Position numbers and translations under genes: made by a program
Assembly (NCBI GenBank): GCA_026983755.1
Contig: JALSTL010000074.1
Coordinates: 1-14,342, forward strand
Source: Melioribacteraceae bacterium
GTDB lineage: Bacteria; Bacteroidota; Ignavibacteria; Ignavibacteriales; Melioribacteraceae
Length of the DNA stretch: 14,342 nucleotides
Direction of reading: 5' to 3'
The notes under the pieces: generated by a model
What the model was told of the DNA's origin: nothing
Seen by the model: the letters and a program-made list of their open reading frames with translations, nothing else
Databases searched by the model: none
In this document: one piece after another, positions 7,760-14,342 of the stretch
How the letters are laid out: every line of letters begins with the position of its first letter
How positions within the stretch are numbered: the stretch's first letter is position 1

Positions 7760-8437
7760 TTATTTTTTCTTTTTTTTAGGTGTAAATCCTATTCTATGGA
7801 ACGGATTTACAACGCTTGAAGTTACGTTTTTAAGATGAGAATTAATTCTTTTAAGTTGACGGATGTACAACGCCAAAGCTACGGCACTACTAGCTTTAAG
7901 TTCTTTATCTTCATCTTTCATAAGTGATTCCAATATTTCATCGCTTAGGCGGCTTACCCATTTATATTCTTTAAGTATTTCCCTTCCAAGTTTTTCATCT
8001 GCATTCTTAAAACATTCAATTGTTTTTTCAAAATTTTCCGCAACAGCATTTTCTATTTTAACAACTTTTTCGTTATATAAATCGGAATGTAATTTTTGCG
8101 GATGACTTTGTGCAATTTCAACAATATTTTTTGTTATATCGCCAATTCGTTCCACATCTATTACAATACTAACAAGAATCAAATCGGAAGCCAATGTTTC
8201 TGTGCCGGACATTGCCAAATGATTAAAAACATCTTTACGTACTTCTCTTTGAAACTTATTTACGGCTAAATCCTGATCGTTTATATCGTATTTAATTTTA
8301 TTAGTATCGGTTTTTCTTAGAACATCTTTGGCTTCCAAAAACATTTCATGTGTAAGGTCTAGCATTTCAAAAATACGTTTATATGCCCTATCTATTAAAC
8401 TATCACTTGTAAAAACTGAAAATAATTCTTTTAACAT
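7760..8437 (-). CDS. PhoU-domain protein paired with the Na+/phosphate cotransporter
   Basis: This 225-residue, wholly helical, soluble protein has the PhoU-family look. A conserved first-half patch holds VSIVIDVERIGDITKNIVEIA (around residues 89-109), the E/D-rich helix that binds metal in PhoU proteins. The second-half patch reads ALYIRQLKRINSHLKNV, the matching helix of the repeat, where the usual D/E-R-I-G/D-H set is reduced. It lies 14 bp downstream of the Na+/phosphate cotransporter gene on the same strand, with SD AAAAGGTG (8443-8450) five bases before its ATG. In several NptA/YjbB-type transporters a PhoU-like domain is fused to the C-terminus; here it is a separate gene, so it probably controls that transporter's activity in the cytoplasm. 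It is not classical PhoU, since no pst genes are near. The protein ends in a short Lys run. Confidence 0.85.
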   Translation of the reverse strand: MLKELFSVFTSDSLIDRAYKRIFEMLDLTHEMFLEAKDVLRKTDTNKIKYDINDQDLAVNKFQREVRKDVFNHLAMSGTETLASDLILVSIVIDVERIGDITKNIVEIAQSHPQKLHSDLYNEKVVKIENAVAENFEKTIECFKNADEKLGREILKEYKWVSRLSDEILESLMKDEDKELKASSAVALALYIRQLKRINSHLKNVTSSVVNPFHRIGFTPKKKKK

Positions 8438-8442
8438 AAAAA

Positions 8443-8450
8443 CACCTTTT
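8443..8450 (-). promoter_or_regulatory. Shine-Dalgarno site of the phoU-like gene
   Basis: Read on the minus strand, AAAAGGTG ends five bases before the ATG at 8437-8435. It falls in the 14-bp gap after the transporter stop codon, which supports translation of both from one mRNA. Confidence 0.65.
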
Positions 8451-8451
8451 A

Positions 8452-9588
8452 TTACTTAAATAAAAATATAAAAGATATAGGAATAATAAAAAACATAATT
8501 AAAATATAAATAACAGGTATAAATTTGTTTTTGGTTGCATTTTCGGCAAATGATTCCGCTATACTAATAGGAACTTTTTTTAAGGGCCACCAAAATAAAA
8601 TACCGAAAATATTAAATAACAAATGAGCAAACGCTACGGTAACGGCGGTTATATTTCCCGTAACCAACGATGCCAATATTGCCGTAACCGTTGTTCCAAC
8701 ATTAGCACCCAATGTATATGGGAAAATTTGTTTTAATGTTAATAATCCGGCTCCTGCCATAGGTACAACCAATGATGTGGTAATTGAACTGCTTTGCACC
8801 AAAACAGTTAATAATAATCCAACCATTATTGCGCGACCTGGATTTTTAAAAAGATATTTATCGAACCAAGCTTTTGCTTTTTCAATCACCATAGTTTTTA
8901 AAACATCAACAATAAACTTTAGTGCAGTAAACAATAATAACAAAGCTACAATTACTATAATCCAAGCAACAACATGTTCATTGTCAAAATAGTTTTTTAA
9001 GTTATGTTCGAATATTTTGGAAACCGGTTTGGTAATTGCTTTAACGGGACTTAAGAATTTCAAACCTCCAACACCTTGAAAAACATCGGCTAGTTTTGCC
9101 GCACTTTTACCTAAAAAATTTGTTGTTAATTGTAAAGGAAATAAAACCAATACGCTCAAAAAATTAAAAAAATCGTGAACGGTTGCTGCTGCAAATGCAC
9201 GTTTGAATTCATTGCTTCTTTTCATTTGCGGTAGTGATGCAATAGTATTTGTAATTGATGTACCGATATTGGCACCCATAATAATTGGTATGGAAAGTTC
9301 CAAAGCCTTTGTAGGATCGGAACCAAAAGCACCACCGGCAACCATTGCCACAACCATTGAAGTTGTTGACGAAGAACTTTGAATAATTGATGTAGCTAAA
9401 ATTCCTATAAAAAGACCTATAAAAGGATTTGTAGTTGTTTCAATTAATGTTTTTGAAAATCCTTTGCCGAATAATTTCATTCCGTCGCCCATCATTTCCA
9501 AACTTAGAAAAAAAAGAAAGAGGAAAAAAAATAATTTGGTTACGGCAAACCAAGGCGAGTAAATAAACTTATTGATTTTTTCTGCCAT
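8452..9588 (-). CDS. Na+/phosphate cotransporter, NptA/PNaS family
   Basis: This 378-residue polytopic membrane protein shows the inverted duplicate layout of the Na/Pi cotransporter (PNaS, SLC34-like) family. The first half carries ATSIIQSSSSTTSMV (QSSSS 70-74) and MGANIGTSITNT (104-115). The second carries VLVQSSSITTSLVVP (QSSS 265-268) and LGANVGTTVTA (293-303). These QSSS and G-A-N-x-G-T motifs form the ion/phosphate site in known members. About eight or nine hydrophobic segments are visible. A longer loop (about 160-205) lies between the halves. Relatives import phosphate driven by sodium, or export it (YjbB). The fused PhoU-like C-terminal domain of longer family members is absent and is supplied by the next gene, so the two form an operon. 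The ATG at 9588 lacks a clear SD. The gene is divergent from the cbb3 cluster across 242 bp. Confidence 0.88.
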   Translation of the reverse strand: MAEKINKFIYSPWFAVTKLFFFLFLFFLSLEMMGDGMKLFGKGFSKTLIETTTNPFIGLFIGILATSIIQSSSSTTSMVVAMVAGGAFGSDPTKALELSIPIIMGANIGTSITNTIASLPQMKRSNEFKRAFAAATVHDFFNFLSVLVLFPLQLTTNFLGKSAAKLADVFQGVGGLKFLSPVKAITKPVSKIFEHNLKNYFDNEHVVAWIIVIVALLLLFTALKFIVDVLKTMVIEKAKAWFDKYLFKNPGRAIMVGLLLTVLVQSSSITTSLVVPMAGAGLLTLKQIFPYTLGANVGTTVTAILASLVTGNITAVTVAFAHLLFNIFGILFWWPLKKVPISIAESFAENATKNKFIPVIYILIMFFIIPISFIFLFK

Positions 9589-9830
9589 TACAATTAGATA
9601 GAATTTTAGTTGAGAAAATTTTTTATTGATAAGAAATATACATTATTTCTAATAAGAAATTTAAAATTTATATGATAAATTTATTTTTTTTAATTAGGAT
9701 ATTATGTAAGATTATTATTATATTTATTACCCGATTTATGTATAAATTGGATAGTTCGGCAATTAAGTTTGATGATATACCCTTGTGGCTGTAACGATAA
9801 AAACTATTTTTAATATATATTTGTGAAAAT
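9589..9830. promoter_or_regulatory. Divergent intergenic region between nptA-like and ccoI genes
   Basis: These 242 bp should hold promoters for both directions. Visible items are a 7-bp stem hairpin AGAAATA/TATTTCT (9632-9650), an all-A/T 8-bp stem (9664-9682) followed by seven T, and TATATTTG at 9816-9823. The last matches the Bacteroidota -7 consensus TAnnTTTG just upstream of the ccoI start, but no convincing -33 TTG lies at proper spacing. No full FNR palindrome was seen, although cbb3 genes are often oxygen-regulated. A 17-bp stretch (9729-9745) resembles the inverted-repeat arm at 7680-7703 (14 of 17 core bases). Confidence 0.35.
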
Positions 9831-12248
9831 TTGTTAGTAGAAGATTACAAAATAGTATCGCAAAACTTAATTTGCTATCACTGCGGGGAAGAGTGTCCGG
9901 ATGATAATATTAGAATTGGGGATAAACTTTTCTGCTGTAATGGTTGTAAAACGGTTTACGAACTTCTCGAAGCCAATGATTTATGCAACTATTATTCCAT
10001 AGATTCCAACCCGGGTGTAAATAAAAAAAATGAAATTAAGAAAAATTTTGATTTTTTAGACGATCCCGAATTAAAAGAAAAACTAATAGACTTTACCGAC
10101 GGAAAAATTTCTACCGTTACATTCAGCGTTCCTCAAATGCATTGTAGTTCCTGTATTTGGATTTTGGAAAACCTATACAAAATGGATGAAGGGATAATTC
10201 ATTCCGAAGCTGATTTTTTAAAAAAAAGTGTATCAGTTAAATATAATGAAGAAAAAACATCTCTAAAAAATGTAGTTCTTTTGTTGGATTCTATTGGTTA
10301 TGAACCCGATTTGAATTTAGCTGAAAAAGAATTAGAAAAATCGGAAATGCTGAATAAAAAACTTTGGTATAAAATTGGTGTTGCCGGTTTTGCCGCAGGC
10401 AACATTATGCTTTTCAGCTTTCCCGAATATCTTGCATCTTCCAGCGTTTCATTGGATGAAATAAGACCGATATTTAAATATTTGAATATACTGTTTGCTT
10501 TGCCGGTGCTTTTTTACAGTGCCAGCGATTATTTCGTTTCGGCATACAAAGGATTAAAGAAAAAAATTGTAAACGTTGACGTTCCCATCTCCTTGGGTAT
10601 CGGCGTTTTGTTCTTACGTAGTCTATACGAAATTTTTACTCATACCGGTGCCGGATATCTCGATTCTATGACTGCTTTGGTTTTCTTTTTAATTGTAGGT
10701 AAAATGTTTCAAAACAAAACCTACGCCGCTATGAATTTCGAACGAAACTATAAATCTTATTTTCCCATTGCCGTTACTATTGTAAAAAATAATAAAGAAA
10801 CTACAAAACCTGTTGAAAAACTTAAAACCGGTGAAAGAATAGTAATTAAAAACGGGGAACTTATTCCGGCAGATTCTATTTTAATAAACGGTAAAGCTTA
10901 TATAGATTATAGTTTTGTTACCGGAGAATCCAATCCTGTAGAAAAAATTAACGGAGATATGATTTATGCCGGAGGAAGACAAACCGGCGGTGCCATTGAA
11001 GTGGAAACGATAAAAGATGTTTCGCAAAGTTATTTAACTCAATTATGGAATAACAAGGTATTTAAAAAAGATGACGAAAGTAAAATAGATGCTTTTGTAA
11101 ACGTTGTAAGTAAATATTTTACATTCGTAATAATTTCCATTGCCGTTGTTGCCGCATTATATTGGTTACCCAAAAGTACAACGTTTGCATTTAATGCTTT
11201 AACTTCAGTTTTAATAATAGCATGTCCGTGTGCCTTGGCTTTATCCACTCCGTTTACTTTAGGCTCCACATTAAGAATTTTCGGGAAAAATAATTTTTAC
11301 ATTAAAAGTACACATGTAATAGAAAAATTGGCTGAAATAACTTCAATTGTATTTGATAAAACAGGTACAATTACAGAAACGGGAAACGCCGAAATTAAAT
11401 ATGAAGGAGAATCCCTAACTGAATATGAAAACCAATTGGTTAAATCATTAGTAAGAAATTCTTCTCATCCTTTAAGTAAAAATATTTTCAATTTATTTAA
11501 AAGCGACACTGTTCTTGAAGTAAAAAACTACAAAGAAATTCCGGGCGAAGGGATTTATGCCTATATTGACGGAAACAAAGTCCAAATAGGTTCGCGTTTA
11601 TTTGTTACTGATAATTCAGATAAAGAAAAATCAAATCTCTCCACAAAAGTTTATCTATCTATTAATAATAAATTGAAAGGTTTTTTTGCTATTAATAATT
11701 CGTACAGAAAAAAATTAAAAGAAGTAATTTCTTATTTAAAAAATTATTACAAATTATCAATTCTATCTGGCGATAATGACAGTGAAAGAGAAAGATTAGC
11801 CGAGTATTTTCCTGAAAATACAAAAATGTATTTCAAACAAACGCCTTTTGATAAATTAGCATATATAGAAAAACTGAAAAATAACAATGAAAAAGTTTTA
11901 ATGATTGGTGACGGATTAAACGATGCGGGAGCATTAAAAATCAGTAACGTTGGAATTTCAATTGCAGAAAACATAAACAATTTTTCACCTGCTTGCGACG
12001 GAATATTAGACTCCAAATCTTTTGGAAAGTTAAATAGTTTTATTAAATTTTCAAAAACAAGTAAAAATATAGTTATCATTAGTTTTGTTATTTCGTTTTT
12101 TTATAATGTAATCGGATTAAGTTTTGCAGTCCGCGGGATTCTTTCTCCCGTTATTTCGGCAATACTTATGCCTTTAAGTTCAATATCGGTTGTTGTTTTT
12201 ACTACATTAACTACAAATTTAATTGCAAAAAAAAGAAGGTTGTTATAA
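9831..12248 (+). CDS. ccoI: Copper-transporting P1B-type ATPase for cbb3 oxidase assembly (CcoI/FixI)
   Basis: This 805-residue protein is a heavy-metal P-type ATPase of the CcoI/FixI kind. It begins with a Cys-rich domain (C15-x2-C18, C22, then FCCNGC 34-39), typical of CcoI. A heavy-metal-associated domain follows, with MHCSSC (CxxC 105-108). The core has TGES (364-367), the copper-binding membrane motif CPC (465-467), the phosphorylation site DKTGT (D509), HP (546-547) and GDGLND (693-698). The last membrane helices end with MPLSSISVV (780-788). About eight membrane segments are present. CcoI exports copper from the cytoplasm for the CuB site of the cbb3 oxidase. No ATG precedes the Cys-rich domain in this frame, so the start is TTG at 9831, without a visible SD. 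The next gene, ccoS, abuts it with zero spacing, and the oxidase genes follow, which fixes the role. Confidence 0.95.
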   Translation: MLVEDYKIVSQNLICYHCGEECPDDNIRIGDKLFCCNGCKTVYELLEANDLCNYYSIDSNPGVNKKNEIKKNFDFLDDPELKEKLIDFTDGKISTVTFSVPQMHCSSCIWILENLYKMDEGIIHSEADFLKKSVSVKYNEEKTSLKNVVLLLDSIGYEPDLNLAEKELEKSEMLNKKLWYKIGVAGFAAGNIMLFSFPEYLASSSVSLDEIRPIFKYLNILFALPVLFYSASDYFVSAYKGLKKKIVNVDVPISLGIGVLFLRSLYEIFTHTGAGYLDSMTALVFFLIVGKMFQNKTYAAMNFERNYKSYFPIAVTIVKNNKETTKPVEKLKTGERIVIKNGELIPADSILINGKAYIDYSFVTGESNPVEKINGDMIYAGGRQTGGAIEVETIKDVSQSYLTQLWNNKVFKKDDESKIDAFVNVVSKYFTFVIISIAVVAALYWLPKSTTFAFNALTSVLIIACPCALALSTPFTLGSTLRIFGKNNFYIKSTHVIEKLAEITSIVFDKTGTITETGNAEIKYEGESLTEYENQLVKSLVRNSSHPLSKNIFNLFKSDTVLEVKNYKEIPGEGIYAYIDGNKVQIGSRLFVTDNSDKEKSNLSTKVYLSINNKLKGFFAINNSYRKKLKEVISYLKNYYKLSILSGDNDSERERLAEYFPENTKMYFKQTPFDKLAYIEKLKNNNEKVLMIGDGLNDAGALKISNVGISIAENINNFSPACDGILDSKSFGKLNSFIKFSKTSKNIVIISFVISFFYNVIGLSFAVRGILSPVISAILMPLSSISVVVFTTLTTNLIAKKRRLL

Positions 12249-12434
12249 ATGTCCGTAATACTTGTTCTAATAGGATTTAGTACCTTTGTTGCACTAATGT
12301 TTTTGGGTGCATATTTATGGTCTGTTAAAACCGGACAGTATAAAGATAATTATACACCATCGGTAAGAATTTTATTTGATAGTGAAGTGGTAAAAAAGAA
12401 AGAAAAAAACAAAAGTAATGATGGTAGGAACTAA
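12249..12434 (+). CDS. ccoS: Cbb3-type cytochrome oxidase assembly protein CcoS
   Basis: This 61-residue protein has one N-terminal membrane helix (about residues 3-24) followed by the CcoS signature: YLWSVKTGQYKDNYTPSVRILFD, with the conserved W, GQ.D and P..R.L residues. A basic tail follows. CcoS (FixS) is a small membrane protein required to insert the haem and copper cofactors of cbb3 oxidase. Its ATG sits immediately after the ccoI stop (no gap), so translation is probably coupled to ccoI. The oxidase gene starts 57 bp downstream. The size and order (ccoI-ccoS-ccoN) match the family in Bacteroidota. The call is strong despite the short length because of the neighbourhood and the motif. 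Confidence 0.92.
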   Translation: MSVILVLIGFSTFVALMFLGAYLWSVKTGQYKDNYTPSVRILFDSEVVKKKEKNKSNDGRN

Positions 12435-12476
12435 TAGGAAGCCATTACACATATACAATTATATTATTAACTAAAT

Positions 12477-12482
12477 AAGGAG
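12477..12482 (+). promoter_or_regulatory. Shine-Dalgarno site of ccoN-ccoO
   Basis: AAGGAG lies nine bases before the ATG at 12492, in the 57-bp gap after ccoS. It sets the start codon of the oxidase gene and contrasts with ccoI, which has no visible site. Confidence 0.75.
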
Positions 12483-12491
12483 CATTTGTCT

Positions 12492-14342
12492 ATGAATGTT
12501 GAGAAGTTCAAGTATGACAACCAGATTGTTAAAATGTTTATTTTGGCAACGGTTGTTTGGGGTTTGGTTGGCCTGCTTGTGGGATTATGGATTGCCATAG
12601 CCCTCTATGTTCCGGCGCTTAACCTGGGACTACCATTTACTACTTTTGGTCGTTTAAGACCGTTACATACCAACGCGGCAATTTTTGCTTTTGTTGGTAA
12701 TGCTATTTTCACAGCTGTATATTATTCCTTACAGCGTATAACAAAAGCAAGAATGTTTAGCGATACACTCGGTAGAATTCATTTTTGGGGTTGGCAATTA
12801 ATAATTGTTCTTGCTGCAATTACTCTGCCTTTAGGTATTACTACTTCAAAAGAATATGCAGAACTTGAATGGCCTATTGATATTTTGATTGCCGTGGTTT
12901 GGGTTATTTTCGGTATTAATATGATTGGTACGCTAATTAAAAGAAGAGAAAAGCACATCTATGTTGCGGCATGGTTCTATATTTCAACCTTTGTAACCGT
13001 TGCGGTTTTGCATATTGGTAATTCAATTGAATTGCCTGTTACTTTGTTAAAAAGTTATTCAGTATATGCCGGTGTTCAAGATGCTTTGGTTCAATGGTGG
13101 TACGGGCATAATGCGGTTGCTTTCTTTTTAACAACACCGTTCCTCGGGTTGATGTACTATTTTTTACCTAAGGCGGCAAACAGACCGATTTTTTCTTATA
13201 AACTTTCCATACTGCACTTTTGGACGTTGATTTTTATTTACATTTGGGCAGGACCTCATCATTTGTTGTATTCCGCACTTCCTAACTGGGCTCAATCTCT
13301 TGGTGTTGTTTTCTCAGTTATGTTATGGATGCCTTCTTGGGGCGGTATGCTTAACGGATTACTTACATTAAGAGGAGCTTGGGATAGAGTAAGAGATAAT
13401 CCAGTTCTTAAATTCTTTGTAGTTGGTGTAACCGCTTACGGTATGTCAACCTTCGAAGGTCCGATGTTATCATTAAAAAATGTTAATGCTTTGGCACATT
13501 TTACAGATTGGATTCCCGCTCATGTGCATGTTGGTACTTTAGGTTGGAACGGATTTATGACTTTCGGAATGTTATACTGGCTTGTTCCTAAGTTATGGAA
13601 AACGGATTTATATTCTAAAAAATTAGCCAATGCGCATTTTTGGATTGGAACATTAGGTATAGTAATGTGGGTTATTCCAATGTGGTGGTCCGGTATTACA
13701 CAATCTTTAATGTGGAAAGAATTTACTCCGTTAGGTTTATTAAAATATCCTAACTTCTTGGAAACCGTATTACAAATTGTTCCGATGTACATTATGAGAT
13801 CTATAGGCGGATCAATTTATTATATCGGTCTGTTAGTTATGGTTTATAATTTGGTTAAAACCGCAAAACAAGGTTCGTTTGAACCGGAAGAAGAAGCCGA
13901 AGCCGCTCCTCGCGGAGAAGTAACAGATCAACCAAAATGGGGAATGATTCATCGTTATATAGAATCCAAAACATTATTATTTACATTTTTAGCTTTCTTG
14001 GCTATTATTGTTGGTGGTTTGGTAGAAGTAATACCTACTTACTTGGTAAAATCAAATATTCCTACCATTGCTTCCGTAAAACCATATACTCCTTTGGAAT
14101 TACAAGGAAGAGATGTTTATATAAAAGAAGCTTGTAACAGTTGTCATTCTCAATTAGTAAGACCGTTCAGATCGGAAGTAGAAAGATATGGTGAATATTC
14201 AAAAGCAGGTGAATATGTTTATGACCATCCTTTCCTATGGGGTTCTAAAAGAACAGGCCCGGATTTACATAGAGTTGGTGGAAAGTATTCCAACATGTGG
14301 CATTATTTGCACATGCAAAATCCACGTTCAATGTCACCCGGC
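12492..14342 (+). CDS. ccoNO: Cbb3-type cytochrome c oxidase, fused CcoN-CcoO subunits (incomplete at 3' end)
   Basis: The reading frame runs without a stop from ATG 12492 to the window end (617 codons shown). Residues 1-460 are the catalytic subunit CcoN. Its ligands can be placed: H59 in LRPLHTN (low-spin haem b), H206 in WWYGHNAV with Y250 (CuB ligand and its cross-linked Tyr), H256/H257 in GPHH (CuB), and H344 and H346 in PAHVHVG (haem b3 and haem b). An acidic linker (about 461-484) joins it to CcoO: an anchor helix (about 494-515), then the c-type haem site CNSCH (548-552) and PFRSEVERYGEYS. The terminal PRSMSPG probably contains or leads to the axial Met; the rest is cut off. The product is the terminal oxidase of high-affinity oxygen respiration, in the inner membrane. 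CcoN/CcoO fusion is known in Bacteroidota. The first 50 codons use G/C-ending codons more than the rest. Confidence 0.95.
   Translation, partial: MNVEKFKYDNQIVKMFILATVVWGLVGLLVGLWIAIALYVPALNLGLPFTTFGRLRPLHTNAAIFAFVGNAIFTAVYYSLQRITKARMFSDTLGRIHFWGWQLIIVLAAITLPLGITTSKEYAELEWPIDILIAVVWVIFGINMIGTLIKRREKHIYVAAWFYISTFVTVAVLHIGNSIELPVTLLKSYSVYAGVQDALVQWWYGHNAVAFFLTTPFLGLMYYFLPKAANRPIFSYKLSILHFWTLIFIYIWAGPHHLLYSALPNWAQSLGVVFSVMLWMPSWGGMLNGLLTLRGAWDRVRDNPVLKFFVVGVTAYGMSTFEGPMLSLKNVNALAHFTDWIPAHVHVGTLGWNGFMTFGMLYWLVPKLWKTDLYSKKLANAHFWIGTLGIVMWVIPMWWSGITQSLMWKEFTPLGLLKYPNFLETVLQIVPMYIMRSIGGSIYYIGLLVMVYNLVKTAKQGSFEPEEEAEAAPRGEVTDQPKWGMIHRYIESKTLLFTFLAFLAIIVGGLVEVIPTYLVKSNIPTIASVKPYTPLELQGRDVYIKEACNSCHSQLVRPFRSEVERYGEYSKAGEYVYDHPFLWGSKRTGPDLHRVGGKYSNMWHYLHMQNPRSMSPG

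Noticed and set aside
7863..8105. Plus-strand Ser-rich frame
   Set aside because: It is antisense to the PhoU-like gene, whose protein family features are clear.
9626..9639. TTGAT followed by AAGAAATAT as a possible FNR site near the cbb3 cluster
   Set aside because: The second half site (ATCAA) is missing, and the position lies far from ccoI and close to the transporter gene.
13937..14137. Plus-strand 66-codon frame
   Set aside because: It lies wholly inside the ccoN-ccoO frame, which has clear haem and copper ligands; it is an out-of-frame reading.
1..14342. CRISPR arrays, prophage, defence systems, tRNA or rRNA
   Set aside because: No regularly spaced repeats, phage or transposase proteins, or tRNA/rRNA-like sequence were seen on either strand.

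Overview
The window is an A+T-rich bacterial chromosome segment, most likely from the Ignavibacteria/Bacteroidota-Chlorobiota group. Three things point there. A secreted subtilase ends in a type A type IX secretion (T9SS) tail with the FPNPFNP signature. Several genes have no clear Shine-Dalgarno (SD) site. The cytochrome cbb3 oxidase genes show the Bacteroidota-style layout, with CcoN and CcoO fused. The segment looks like ordinary core chromosome: no prophage, transposase, CRISPR array, tRNA or rRNA was seen.

Layout. Positions 1-513 hold the 3' end of a DNA primase gene (dnaG). It is followed on the same strand by a cytoplasmic GH13 alpha-amylase-family enzyme (539-2011). Next is an envelope protein (2108-3694) that joins duplicated YegP-like DUF1508 repeats to one membrane helix and an OmpA-like peptidoglycan-binding domain; it ends at a clear rho-independent terminator. 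A secreted subtilisin-like protease with a T9SS tail (3918-5600) follows, also with a strong terminator. A DEAD-box RNA helicase with a DbpA-type RNA-binding domain occupies 5851-7524.

Positions 7525-7759 form a convergent intergenic region with a 24-bp imperfect inverted repeat flanking 124 bp, which could be a MITE-like element or a folded transcript end. On the minus strand are a Na+/phosphate cotransporter (8452-9588) and, 14 bp downstream, a separate PhoU-domain protein (7760-8437). A 242-bp divergent region separates these from a plus-strand cbb3 cluster: the copper ATPase ccoI (9831-12248, TTG start), ccoS directly abutting it (12249-12434), and a fused ccoN-ccoO gene (12492 to the window end, incomplete).

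How the genes work together. CcoI and CcoS supply copper and assembly functions for the cbb3 oxidase encoded next to them, so the right end is a high-affinity oxygen respiration module. NptA-like transporter and PhoU form a phosphate uptake/control pair. The left-hand genes (primase, amylase, OmpA-like protein, protease, helicase) have no evident shared pathway. No clearly new system was found. The items most worth a second look are the DUF1508/OmpA architecture and the inverted-repeat element.
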